A stretch of 10,305 bases of DNA from the NCBI GenBank assembly GCA_946627575.1, contig CAMOVS010000020.1:1-10305 (forward strand), written 5' to 3'. This document shows, in pieces, positions 1-5,970 of the stretch. The position numbers and the translations under genes are program-made. This DNA comes from an uncultured Lachnospiraceae bacterium (GTDB lineage Bacteria; Bacillota; Clostridia; Lachnospirales; Lachnospiraceae). Position 1 is the first letter of the stretch. Each line of letters starts with the position of its first letter. The notes below the pieces were generated by a model. That model was not told the DNA's origin and did no database searches. It saw only the letters and a list, made by a program, of their open reading frames with translations.

Positions 1-468
1 GTCATCAGCGCCCGGAGTGAGGACACGGACAAAATCGAAGCCCTGGACTGCGGGGCCGACGACTACCTGACCAAGCCCTTCTCTGTAGAAGAGCTTCTGG
101 CCAGAATCCGGGTCACCCAGCGGCGGCTCATGCTCATGAACGCCGACACAGCTTCCTCCGGCCCTGTCTTTACGAACGGCAATCTGAAAGTAGACTATGC
201 CGCAGGCTGTGCCTACCTTGGAGACGAGGAGCTTCACCTGACCCCCATCGAATACAAGCTTCTCTGTCTCATGACCCAGAATGTAGGGAAGGTACTCACC
301 CATACCTTTATTACCCAGAAGATCTGGGGCAGCAGCTGGGATAATGATGTCGCCTCCCTTCGGGTCTACATGGCCACACTCCGCAAAAAGCTGGAAGCCG
401 CTCCGGACTCGCCCCAGTACATCCAGACCCACATCGGAGTAGGCTACCGGATGCTGAGAATCGAATAG
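1..468 (+). CDS. kdpE: KdpE-type OmpR-family response regulator, 3' part (5' end outside window)
   Basis: DNA-binding response regulator of a two-component system. In the Kdp system KdpE is phosphorylated by the sensor kinase KdpD and activates the high-affinity K+ pump genes kdpFABC. The frame is open from base 1, giving the last 155 residues. Visible are the end of the receiver domain (ISA strand; GADDYLTKPF with the conserved Lys at fragment residue 25) and a full winged-helix output domain (about residues 58-152) with LTPIEYKLL, GKVLTH, LRVYMATLRKKLE and the closing GVGYRM. The LRVYM.TLRKKLE and GVGYR pattern is closest to KdpE among OmpR-family proteins. The phospho-Asp and N-terminal third lie upstream, so they cannot be checked. 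It is convergent with the XRE gene, only 11 bases separate the two stops, and no terminator is visible between them. Family is certain; the KdpE subtype is likely and would be settled by kdpD/kdpABC upstream. Confidence 0.88.
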   Translation, partial: VISARSEDTDKIEALDCGADDYLTKPFSVEELLARIRVTQRRLMLMNADTASSGPVFTNGNLKVDYAAGCAYLGDEELHLTPIEYKLLCLMTQNVGKVLTHTFITQKIWGSSWDNDVASLRVYMATLRKKLEAAPDSPQYIQTHIGVGYRMLRIE

Positions 469-479
469 AGATATTATGC

Positions 480-698
480 TTATTCCTCATCTGCCGGATC
501 GTACTTGAGGATATCCCCGGGCTCACATTCAAGCGCCCTGCAGATGTTGGCCAGGGTGGTGAAACGAATGGCATTCACCTTATTATTCTTAATCTTGGAC
601 AGGTTAACATTCGTAATTCCAACTTTATCTGCCAGTTCATTGAGAGACATGTGCCGCCTTGCCATCATAACATCCAATTCCAGAATAATCTTTCCCAT
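480..698 (-). CDS. Small XRE/Cro-CI-type HTH regulator (YozG-like)
   Basis: A 72-residue DNA-binding protein that is almost entirely one helix-turn-helix domain (about residues 12-66): MSLNELADKVGITNVNLSKIK as the HTH, then RFTTLANICRALECEPGDIL, the typical closing helices of the small YozG-like XRE family. There is no dimerisation or effector domain beyond this. Start at 698 is supported by GGAGG about 7 bases upstream. The gene begins 12 bases after the stop of the DUF2975 gene and its ribosome site touches that stop, so the two form one operon. In Bacillus and Clostridia this pair (YoaS/YozG type) is conserved; the regulator is generally presumed to control its own operon. The palindromes around the operon promoter (1335-1352, 1392-1409) are its likely binding sites; that link is inference. 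The 3' end converges on kdpE. Confidence 0.9.
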   Translation of the reverse strand: MGKIILELDVMMARRHMSLNELADKVGITNVNLSKIKNNKVNAIRFTTLANICRALECEPGDILKYDPADEE

Positions 699-710
699 AG
701 TGCACCTCCT

Positions 711-1283
711 CTAAACCAGCCCGTCCACATCGTCCTGGAGTTCCATACCGTAGGCGAAAAAGCGGGACAGACAGATCATAGCCAGACCTATCATGACAAA
801 ATGCAGGTCAACCGAGGTCTCCACTTCCATGCCCGCCAGGGCGATTCTGGATACAACGCTCATGATCAGGCCCACAACCGGGATAGCCATCAGAAAGATG
901 CCGATCTCCCGAACCATACGGATGTTATCAGGCTGGAAGGGGGTCTGCCCCTTGGAGAAGCTGGTCTCACCGGCTGAGGTCTTAAATATCAGGTAAATAT
1001 TCCGGCAGACCATGGCCATCAGCGCCATCATCAGAACCATGGCTATAAAGAAAATCAGATAGGCTCCCTTTACGGGATTCCCCTGGGAATCAACCGGAAA
1101 AATGCTGAAGCCGAAAGCAACAAGGTCTCTTCCCGCAGAAGGATCCACATCGGAAAGAAGCGTTATAATCGATGTCTGTCCCATAGAAATCCCGCCTGCT
1201 ATCACAGCGCACATAGCCGTTCCTACCCAATAGCAGATCTCTGCGATCCTAAAAATGATCATCACAATCTTGTTAAGTTTCAT
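711..1283 (-). CDS. DUF2975 family integral membrane protein (YoaS-like)
   Basis: Membrane protein of 190 residues with four hydrophobic segments (about 5-31, 72-100, 122-150, 159-180). Between segments 2 and 3 lies SKGQTPFQPDNIRMVREIG, the typical DUF2975 motif, and the C-terminus FAYGMELQDDVDGLV also fits the family. Biochemical function is unknown. The start at 1283 is chosen because AGGAG lies about 9 bases upstream; an in-frame ATG at 1334 has no such site and would put part of operator 1 inside the coding region. First gene of a two-gene operon with the XRE regulator. A strong promoter and palindromes sit 60-130 bases upstream, suggesting tight repression by the partner. A membrane protein paired with a tiny repressor suggests an envelope-related response, but nothing in the sequence names the signal. 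Confidence 0.85.
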   Translation of the reverse strand: MKLNKIVMIIFRIAEICYWVGTAMCAVIAGGISMGQTSIITLLSDVDPSAGRDLVAFGFSIFPVDSQGNPVKGAYLIFFIAMVLMMALMAMVCRNIYLIFKTSAGETSFSKGQTPFQPDNIRMVREIGIFLMAIPVVGLIMSVVSRIALAGMEVETSVDLHFVMIGLAMICLSRFFAYGMELQDDVDGLV

Positions 1284-1334
1284 GGTGTTACTCTCCTTTC
1301 TCTCTCTCATGATTTTACGCGCGTCGTTAATCAT

Positions 1335-1352
1335 TTATCGTTTTTCGATAAT
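1335..1352. promoter_or_regulatory. Operator-like palindrome O1 of the DUF2975-XRE operon
   Basis: TTATCGTTTTTCGATAAT: perfect 6-bp inverted arms TTATCG/CGATAA around five T. It lies just downstream of the -10 element and covers the expected transcription start (about 1349), a classical repressor position. The same 18 bases recur at 1392. Binding by the XRE partner is inferred from location. Confidence 0.7.
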
Positions 1353-1355
1353 CAG

Positions 1356-1384
1356 ATATTAGCATCATTCTCTTCGTTTGTCAA
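1356..1384 (-). promoter_or_regulatory. Sigma-A promoter of the DUF2975-XRE operon
   Basis: On the - strand a perfect -35 TTGACA (1379-1384) is followed after 17 bases by -10 TAATAT (1356-1361). Start of transcription is expected near 1349, giving a leader of about 66 bases before the DUF2975 start. The promoter lies exactly between the two identical palindromes O1 and O2. Confidence 0.8.
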
Positions 1385-1391
1385 TATGTTT

Positions 1392-1409
1392 TTATCGTTT
1401 TTCGATAAT
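1392..1409. promoter_or_regulatory. Operator-like palindrome O2 and a degenerate third copy
   Basis: Exact second copy of TTATCGTTTTTCGATAAT, centred 57 bp from O1 and lying 7 bp upstream of the -35. Directly beyond it (about 1407-1424) the sequence TAATATTTTTTCGATATT resembles one more, decayed copy with only the CGATA half well kept. Two sites flanking a promoter at 57 bp could allow cooperative or looped repression. Confidence 0.68.
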
Positions 1410-1447
1410 ATTTTTTCGATATTCGAGAAAATAGCCATCACAAATAG

Positions 1448-1479
1448 AAAAGGGCCATCGCAATCGCGACCGCCCTTTT
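1448..1479 (-). terminator. Rho-independent terminator of the ArsC-family gene
   Basis: AAAAGGGC (1448-1455) pairs with GCCCTTTT (1472-1479); an inner TCGC/GCGA stem closes a four-base loop. On the - strand the stem is followed by T-rich sequence (CCCTTTTCTATTT). It begins about 28 bases past the stop of the gene at 1508 and insulates it from the DUF2975 promoter region. Confidence 0.8.
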
Positions 1480-1507
1480 AAAAGTATCATCGGTATTCCT
1501 GTTTTCT

Positions 1508-1873
1508 TTACTTCTCCTTGAGAAGGGTCTCGTACTCTGCTTCACGAAAGCCGACAAAAGCTCTTCCTTCTCCGCTTTCATCCACTAAAATAGGTCTCTT
1601 GACGAGCATGCCGTCCGTAGCCAGCAAGTCAAACATTTCCCGGTCACTCATTTCCTTTACCTTATCCTTAAGTCCCATGGACCGGTAAAGCTGGCCGGAT
1701 GTGTTAAAGAATTTTTTGACCTCCTTGCCGCTCTTCTTCTGCCAGGCAGCAAGCTCTTCTGCGCTAGGATTATTCTCCTTGATGTCCCTCAATTCATAGG
1801 GAATCTGGTGGTCATCCAGCCATTTCTGTGCCTTCTTGCAGGTAGAGCATCTTGGATAACAGACAAATAACAT
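1508..1873 (-). CDS. ArsC/Spx/YffB-family thioredoxin-fold protein
   Basis: Protein of 121 residues of the arsenate reductase-related family (ArsC/Spx/MgsR/YffB). The N-terminal strand is followed by CYPRCSTCKKAQKWLDDH with a CxxC pair at Cys9/Cys12, then IPYELRDI, and near the end VKRPILVD followed by VGFREAEYETLL, the conserved RP-I and C-terminal helix of the family. True ArsC enzymes reduce arsenate to arsenite with glutaredoxin; Spx uses a CxxC redox switch and binds RNA polymerase. The sequence alone does not decide; absence of arsR/arsB neighbours argues against an arsenic operon. Start at 1873 is preferred (GAGGTG six bases upstream); an ATG at 1891 adds six residues but lacks a ribosome site. 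It lies 55 bases downstream of the YbjQ-like gene with no clear promoter, so the two may be co-transcribed, and is followed by a good terminator. Confidence 0.87.
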   Translation of the reverse strand: MLFVCYPRCSTCKKAQKWLDDHQIPYELRDIKENNPSAEELAAWQKKSGKEVKKFFNTSGQLYRSMGLKDKVKEMSDREMFDLLATDGMLVKRPILVDESGEGRAFVGFREAEYETLLKEK

Positions 1874-1928
1874 CTTACTCACCTCATACAATACTAAAGT
1901 TCAAGAGTGGCGAGAATCCCGCCCTATC

Positions 1929-2240
1929 CTACTTGAATTTGACCGCAGTGCCATAGGCCATTACCTCAGCAGCGCTCTGCATCACGGAAGCGGAGCTATA
2001 CCTCACGCACACAATCGCATCCGCACCCAGAGCTGTCGCCTCGTCGGTCATCCGCTGGGTAGCCAGCTCTCTGGCCTTGGCCATCATCTCATTGTACTTC
2101 TTTAATTCTCCGCCCAAAAGATTCTTAAGACCTGCTCCGATATCACGGACCGCATTGACCGTCTGGATGGTGTTGCCCTGCACCATACCAAGGATCTCAT
2201 AGTCTTTTCCGCTAATGTTCTCCGTCGTGGTAATAATCAT
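1929..2240 (-). CDS. YbjQ/UPF0145 (DUF74) family protein, possible heavy-metal-binding pentamer
   Basis: Protein of 103 residues, the full usual length for this family. Typical landmarks: the N-terminal MIITTTENISGKDYEILGMV, then GNTIQ, the central RDIGAGLKNLLGGELKKYNEMMAKARELA helix region and the C-terminal strand block GADAIVCVRYSSASV...AYGTAVKF. Known family structures form pentameric rings, and the Pfam description calls it a putative heavy-metal-binding domain; a physiological role is not established. Cytosolic, no signal peptide. The start at 2240 has GGAGG about 9 bases upstream. It probably has its own promoter (2288-2316) and may read through into the ArsC-family gene downstream. 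Confidence 0.9.
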   Translation of the reverse strand: MIITTTENISGKDYEILGMVQGNTIQTVNAVRDIGAGLKNLLGGELKKYNEMMAKARELATQRMTDEATALGADAIVCVRYSSASVMQSAAEVMAYGTAVKFK

Positions 2241-2287
2241 ACTCCTTACCTCCTTTTTTATAATTTACAGCAATTTTACTACACTCT

Positions 2288-2316
2288 ATTCTACCACAAG
2301 GACAAGAATTCTCCAA
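2288..2316 (-). promoter_or_regulatory. Possible promoter of the YbjQ-like gene
   Basis: On the - strand TAGAAT (2288-2293) is preceded by TG one base upstream, an extended -10, and by a weak -35 TTGGAG (2311-2316) at 17-bp spacing. It lies 48 bases before the start codon, just after the upstream operon. The poor -35 keeps confidence moderate. Confidence 0.5.
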
Positions 2317-2317
2317 C

Positions 2318-2337
2318 GAAAATTGAGAAAGTTCTCA
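2318..2337 (-). terminator. Weak hairpin after the hydrolase gene
   Basis: TGAGAA (2324-2329) and TTCTCA (2332-2337) form a small inverted repeat directly abutting the stop codon, followed on the - strand by ATTTT. The stem is AT-rich and the two-base spacer forces some arm bases into the loop, so this is at best a leaky terminator between the hydrolase and the YbjQ-like gene. Confidence 0.35.
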
Positions 2338-3240
2338 TTATTTCCACCAGTTAGACAGGAGCTGCAGAGCTTCTTTTTGCTGGTCCACGGCAGAGATCCA
2401 TGCCTGCCCATCCCCTTTTTGCTTCCCATAATTGCCAAACTGAGCATGGTTACCGCCCTCGATGATGTATTTGCTGTATTGTCCCGGCTCAGGCGCCAGT
2501 TCTTCCACAGTGTTCACTTTATCCATATTCAAGATCCGGTCCTGGCTGCCATAAAGTAGTAATACATCAATATCCAGGTTTTTTATCGGATAAGCCGCAA
2601 ATAGAATCAGCCCTTCCAGGCTGTCTGAATCATGATCCGCTGCATACATAGCCGCCATTGCCCCGCCCAGGGAGTGGCCGCCCAGATAATAGTGGTCATA
2701 GGAAGTGGAGTTTATGATCTGATCGGCCCGGTTTATTCCGAAAAAAGCAAGATTCATTGGCATGTCCACAAGATATACATCCGCTTCTTTTCTCGCGATC
2801 TCATGTAGAATAGGGCCATAGGAGACTGCTTCTACCTTGGCCCCCGGATAAAAAATAAAAGCAGTATCCTCCGATGGACCGTCAAAGACCCATCCCGTAG
2901 AGACTGTCCGGACCTTCACCTTATCATCCGGGATCATAGCTTCCAAGGCAGTCTGATCCGCATGATAATAATCGCTGGCCCACAGCAGAAATACAAGCAG
3001 AATCAACTGAAACAAGGCAAAGAAAGGAACCAGGATTCGAAACTTCCACTTCCGGGTTTTGTGGTGGAAGATAAGCATGGCCGGAAGGGCTCCTATTCCT
3101 CCCAGTAAGAAGGAGAAGATCAAAAGGATCGCTTCCGGTATCCTCCATTTGTGATGGATGGCTTTTTGTTTGTCCAGCCCGAATAGGATGAAAGTAAAAA
3201 GGGACATAATGAAGATGATGGTCAATAGTGTTTTTATCAT
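2338..3240 (-). CDS. DUF1294 membrane domain fused to an alpha/beta hydrolase
   Basis: Protein of 300 residues in two parts. Residues about 1-88 match the DUF1294 pattern: hydrophobic start, FGLDKQKAIHHKWRIPEA, a GG-G membrane segment, and HHKTRKWKFRILVPF, then a further membrane helix. From about residue 90 (SDYYHAD) follows an alpha/beta hydrolase fold: FIFYPGAKVE strand/oxyanion region, nucleophile elbow GHSLGG with Ser190, acid Asp234 in LLLYGSQD, and His265 in EGGNHAQFGNYG, so a full catalytic triad is present. Substrate is unknown; esterase- or peptidase-like hydrolysis near the membrane is likely. Related hydrolases usually carry only one N-terminal membrane helix before SDYYHAD, so the DUF1294 head is odd. 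Start at 3240 has GGAGG 10 bases upstream. It begins 24 bases after the MATE gene and has no promoter of its own: same operon. Confidence 0.88.
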   Translation of the reverse strand: MIKTLLTIIFIMSLFTFILFGLDKQKAIHHKWRIPEAILLIFSFLLGGIGALPAMLIFHHKTRKWKFRILVPFFALFQLILLVFLLWASDYYHADQTALEAMIPDDKVKVRTVSTGWVFDGPSEDTAFIFYPGAKVEAVSYGPILHEIARKEADVYLVDMPMNLAFFGINRADQIINSTSYDHYYLGGHSLGGAMAAMYAADHDSDSLEGLILFAAYPIKNLDIDVLLLYGSQDRILNMDKVNTVEELAPEPGQYSKYIIEGGNHAQFGNYGKQKGDGQAWISAVDQQKEALQLLSNWWK

Positions 3241-3264
3241 AATGATCCGACCTCCGTGCTTTAA

Positions 3265-4632
3265 CTATCGCATGCCGAGATATCTCCTTCTTTTCTCTGT
3301 TTTGATGACAGAAGATAATAGCCATACCGAAGCTGCCATCATGATAAGCTCCGTCACAGGCTGGGCCCATATCATTCCTTCAAAGGCAAAGAGATGGTTC
3401 AGCAGAAGGAGCAGGGGGATGTAGAGAATCAGCTGCCTTACCAAGGTGATTGCGAAAGCATGCTTAGGCTTTCCCATAGCCTGAAAAGACATCCGGCTCA
3501 TGGAGGTTGCTCCTACAAATGGAAGAATCCACATAAGAGTTCTCAGCACCTTAGCTCCAACTGCAATCACTTGGCCGGACTCGGTAAAGATCCCTACCAG
3601 GGAAGGGGCTGTGATCCCATAGACCACCATGACACACAACTCCGCAGCGCTGACAACCAGCAAACCGGCCTTCAGAACATCCATCATCCGGTCATAATTC
3701 CTAGCTCCGTAATTATAGCCCATGATCGGCTGAACTCCTGCAGCGAATCCCTGATATATATAATTTCCCAGAGACAGGATCTTCTGGGCGATGCCCATAG
3801 CGGCTACGACCAGTTCCCCGTAGCTGACGGCAAGATTGTTATTTACAATATAGGCCGTAGAAGTTAGGAGAGTCTCCAGAGATGCCGGAATACCCACCCA
3901 GAATATCTCTTTTACAATGTCAGCCTTGGGACGGATATAGGCCGGGGAAGGCTTCAGAAGTGTTTTCCCCTGCGCATAAAAAAGCACCGACACTCCCATG
4001 CCCAGGGCATTGCCCAGGATGGTCGCTATGGCAGCGCCTCGAATCTCCATCCCTAACAGGAAAATAAAAACCGGATCCAGGATAATATTAGCCAGAGTGC
4101 CCGCCATCATTCCTGCGACAGAGTACTTTACAGAACCCTCACTTCGAAGAAGCTGGCCGAAGGTATAGTTGCCCATAGTAAAGAGACTCCCGATCAGAAT
4201 CACCTGTACATACTGACGGGTATAATCGTAAGTGTTGGCCTGGGCACCCAGCCCTCTGACAATGACCGGCAAAAAAATAAGACCAGCAGCAGCAACGATG
4301 GTGCTGTTGATCAAGGTAAGAAGCCACCCCACAGTCAGGGTATGGCAGGCCTTCTCCCTATCCTGGGCTCCCAGGCATCTTGCTATCAAAGAGGATGCAC
4401 CAGTCCCCACCATATTGGATATGGCAATCGAAATCATCATCACCGGATAAGCCATATTCACTGCAGCCAGCTGATAATCATCCCGAAGCAGCCCTATGAA
4501 AAAGGTATCCACAAGATTATAGAGGACCATAATGATCATACCTGCGATCAGGGGAAAGCCCATCTTCAGCACCGCCAGGACCGGTTTCTCCCGGCTCATG
4601 GTATATATTCTTTTATCATTTTTCATATCCAT
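3265..4632 (-). CDS. MATE-family multidrug/toxin efflux transporter
   Basis: Inner-membrane antiporter of 455 residues, full length for the MATE family, which exports cationic drugs or metabolites using a Na+ or H+ gradient. Seen: about twelve hydrophobic segments; the first half starts PVLAVLKMGFPLIAGMIIM followed by YNLVDTFFIG, the classical MATE signature, then ISNMVGTGASSLIARCLGA; the second half repeats the fold with WVGIPASLETLL and AAMGIAQKI, GFAAGVQPIMGYNYGAR. The substrate cannot be read from sequence. The start at 4632 is the first in-frame ATG after a stop, but its ribosome site is weak. A 38-codon frame upstream overlaps the start, suggesting translational coupling. It has a strong promoter at 4741-4769 and leads an operon with the DUF1294-hydrolase gene. 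Confidence 0.93.
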   Translation of the reverse strand: MDMKNDKRIYTMSREKPVLAVLKMGFPLIAGMIIMVLYNLVDTFFIGLLRDDYQLAAVNMAYPVMMISIAISNMVGTGASSLIARCLGAQDREKACHTLTVGWLLTLINSTIVAAAGLIFLPVIVRGLGAQANTYDYTRQYVQVILIGSLFTMGNYTFGQLLRSEGSVKYSVAGMMAGTLANIILDPVFIFLLGMEIRGAAIATILGNALGMGVSVLFYAQGKTLLKPSPAYIRPKADIVKEIFWVGIPASLETLLTSTAYIVNNNLAVSYGELVVAAMGIAQKILSLGNYIYQGFAAGVQPIMGYNYGARNYDRMMDVLKAGLLVVSAAELCVMVVYGITAPSLVGIFTESGQVIAVGAKVLRTLMWILPFVGATSMSRMSFQAMGKPKHAFAITLVRQLILYIPLLLLLNHLFAFEGMIWAQPVTELIMMAASVWLLSSVIKTEKRRRYLGMR

Positions 4633-4732
4633 AATCTATCATCTCACTTTGCTCTAGTTCACATTCACCTTGAAGGATCGGACAGGCAGAAGAAAAAGTC
4701 CCCTGAATCGTGTCCTTTATATCATCGCCCAT
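4616..4732 (-). CDS. Possible 38-residue leader peptide overlapping the MATE start
   Basis: A 38-codon frame starts with ATG only two or three bases after the expected transcription start, so it would be translated leaderless, and ends in TGA inside the MATE gene, overlapping it by 17 bases in another frame. The product starts MGDDIKDTIQGTFSS, has Cys17 and Cys24 (CPILQGEC) and ends MIDYGYEK. It matches no family I know. Support: position right at the promoter, overlap with a pump gene that lacks a good ribosome site. Against: no ribosome site of its own, short length. It may be a regulatory leader or chance. Confidence 0.35.
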   Translation of the reverse strand: MGDDIKDTIQGTFSSACPILQGECELEQSEMIDYGYEK

Positions 4733-4740
4733 GTGTTTTC

Positions 4741-4769
4741 ATTATAAAAACATCCGGCAAATCCGTCAA
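4741..4769 (-). promoter_or_regulatory. Sigma-A promoter of the MATE-hydrolase operon
   Basis: On the - strand TTGACG (4764-4769), 17-bp spacer, perfect TATAAT (4741-4746). Expected start near 4734, giving a leader of about 100 bases. In the leader, GGACA and TGTCC copies about 30 bases apart could form a weak hairpin. The rest of the 4633-4831 gap shows no terminator for the DUF975 gene upstream. Confidence 0.8.
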
Positions 4770-4831
4770 ATCGAATCAGGAGACTTAAGGATATGTTATG
4801 TTCGCTATATTCAGTTACATCCGTATTGCTA

Positions 4832-5521
4832 CTATTGCATATCTTTCAGCTTAAGATACAGAGCGGCATTGGCACTGTTGTGATAAGGACCGGTCCATAA
4901 TACATTTACGATACCAAAGGTTAAACCGCCCAGCAGATACCATCCTATGAAAGAAAGGTCAAGGACAAATGCTCTCCACTTATGTCCATCCATCATCTGG
5001 CGTGACATGGTAATAACTTCTGTAGCAGACAGTTCAGGGTTATCCCTGAGGATATAAGGAACCATCCTGTAGGAATAGAATTTGATGATTCCCGGAATAA
5101 ATAATAACATTATCCATAATGCGAGAAAGAGATCTCTTAAGAAGAGGGTGCAGAATGTGTGACCATAGTTCTGAAACCCGCTTTTTATGACATCTAGACT
5201 GGCCTGTCCTTCGCTGTCGATATTCTCTCTGAAAAATCCATAGCATCCTACCTCAAGCGGGTTGAAGATAAAGATTTTGAGAAGAATAGAAACGATCATA
5301 ACCACTGCCATTGCGCCTAAAACAATGCTAACGACGGTAAGCTGCTCGTTAGTCGATAATCCGTTTAAGGCCTGCAATTCGTCCGAACCGGACTTATTGT
5401 ATGAAACACCGATGCCGCCTCCAACCAGGAGCGACAGAAGGAAAGCTGACAATACGCATCTCCAGAAATTTGCTATAAAACAATTCTTGCCTTTTTCTTT
5501 TACTTCACCAATGGACCACAT
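4832..5521 (-). CDS. DUF975 family integral membrane protein
   Basis: Membrane protein of 229 residues, usual DUF975 length. The N-terminus SIGEVKEKGKNCFIANFWRCVL is the conserved amphipathic lead-in, followed by hydrophobic segments near 21-39, 61-85, 124-147 and 186-210. FIPGIIKFYSYRMVPYILRDNP, then LSATEVITMSRQMMDGHKWRAFVLDLSFIGW and the closing TGPYHNSANAALYLKLK are the family signatures. Function is not established. The start at 5521 is chosen for AGGAG about 7 bases upstream; an ATG 24 codons earlier lies upstream of that site and would cover the A-rich leader. It is monocistronic by orientation and spacing, with its own promoter at 5573-5578 and direct repeats in the -35 region that hint at an activator. 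No clear terminator follows, so some read-through to the MATE operon is possible. Confidence 0.9.
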   Translation of the reverse strand: MWSIGEVKEKGKNCFIANFWRCVLSAFLLSLLVGGGIGVSYNKSGSDELQALNGLSTNEQLTVVSIVLGAMAVVMIVSILLKIFIFNPLEVGCYGFFRENIDSEGQASLDVIKSGFQNYGHTFCTLFLRDLFLALWIMLLFIPGIIKFYSYRMVPYILRDNPELSATEVITMSRQMMDGHKWRAFVLDLSFIGWYLLGGLTFGIVNVLWTGPYHNSANAALYLKLKDMQ

Positions 5522-5572
5522 AATATATCTCCTTTCCATTAAATCATTTGTTTTTGTTTTTTTGTTGAGATC

Positions 5573-5605
5573 ATTATAACATGTAGTCGTCACATTAGTG
5601 TCACA
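5573..5605 (-). promoter_or_regulatory. DUF975 promoter: extended -10 with phased direct repeats
   Basis: On the - strand TGTTATAAT gives an extended -10 (TATAAT at 5573-5578), but no acceptable -35 exists at 16-18 bp. Instead two TGTGAC copies (5589-5594 and 5600-5605) lie exactly 11 bp apart, about one helical turn, across the -35 region. That layout is typical of tandem sites for OmpR-like activators; the regulator is unknown. The mRNA leader that follows is strikingly A-rich. Confidence 0.6.
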
Positions 5606-5668
5606 AATAAAAGTAAAAAAAAGGGGACCTGGCAGAAAGCCTTAACTCAAGCTTTAACTTTTTCCCCA

Positions 5669-5872
5669 ATGCTTCATTCTCATATTAAATTTAATCCGGA
5701 CACGGAATCCGAATGCCGCTATGTGTACCAGACCCCGGTCGGCGACGCATGCAACCTGCCTGAAAAAATCGTTAAAAACAACATACAGTATCAGATCGAC
5801 AAGGAGAAGAGCATTCCGACCAACGAAGCCAAGGACAATGACGCCGTAATCTATCTTGTCCCTATCGATTAA
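5669..5872 (+). pseudogene. Unrecognised short open frame, possible 3' remnant of a lost gene
   Basis: A 67-codon + strand frame whose codon choice from about 5690 onward looks coding (GC-rich third positions, for example CGC TAT GTG TAC CAG ACC CCG). The product includes PVGDACNLPEKIVKNNIQY and ends DAVIYLVPID. I recognise no domain. The ATG at 5669 has no ribosome site, and the same frame remains open well upstream, where WQKALTQALTFSPMLHSHI at 5630 onward also reads like protein. This suggests the 3' end of a gene that lost its front, now facing a strong terminator. A functional small protein with an unusual start is possible. No + strand promoter of quality is visible upstream. Confidence 0.4.
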
Positions 5873-5924
5873 GCCTTTTCATTCATAAGTATTATAATAT
5901 AAGAAGGGCGAAATAAAAAAGATC

Positions 5925-5968
5925 GAGCCACCTATGCACCGGGATTAATTCCGGTGCATAGGTGGCTC
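5925..5968. terminator. Strong bidirectional terminator
   Basis: A perfect 18-bp stem: arm 5925-5942 (GAGCCACCTATGCACCGG) and arm 5951-5968, loop GATTAATT. T-rich tracts follow on both strands (TTTTATTTTT on +, TCTTTTTTATTT on -). It begins two bases after the stop of the permease-kinase gene and 52 bases after the + strand open frame, so it can end transcription from both sides. Confidence 0.92.
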
Positions 5969-5970
5969 TT

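Noticed and set aside
1900..1937. Nested hairpin TTCAAG/CTTGAA with inner GGCG/CGCC between the YbjQ-like and ArsC-family genes
   Set aside because: Outer arms are poorly stacked on the inner stem and there is no T-run; not called as a terminator.
2924..4067. Several open frames on both strands inside the MATE and hydrolase genes
   Set aside because: Out-of-frame shadows without ribosome sites or recognisable products; the MATE and hydrolase frames carry the family motifs.
5613..5667. A-run plus GGGGA motif as a ribosome site for the + strand open frame
   Set aside because: The purine-rich stretch ends about 40 bases before the ATG, too far to initiate there, and no closer start codon in frame follows it.
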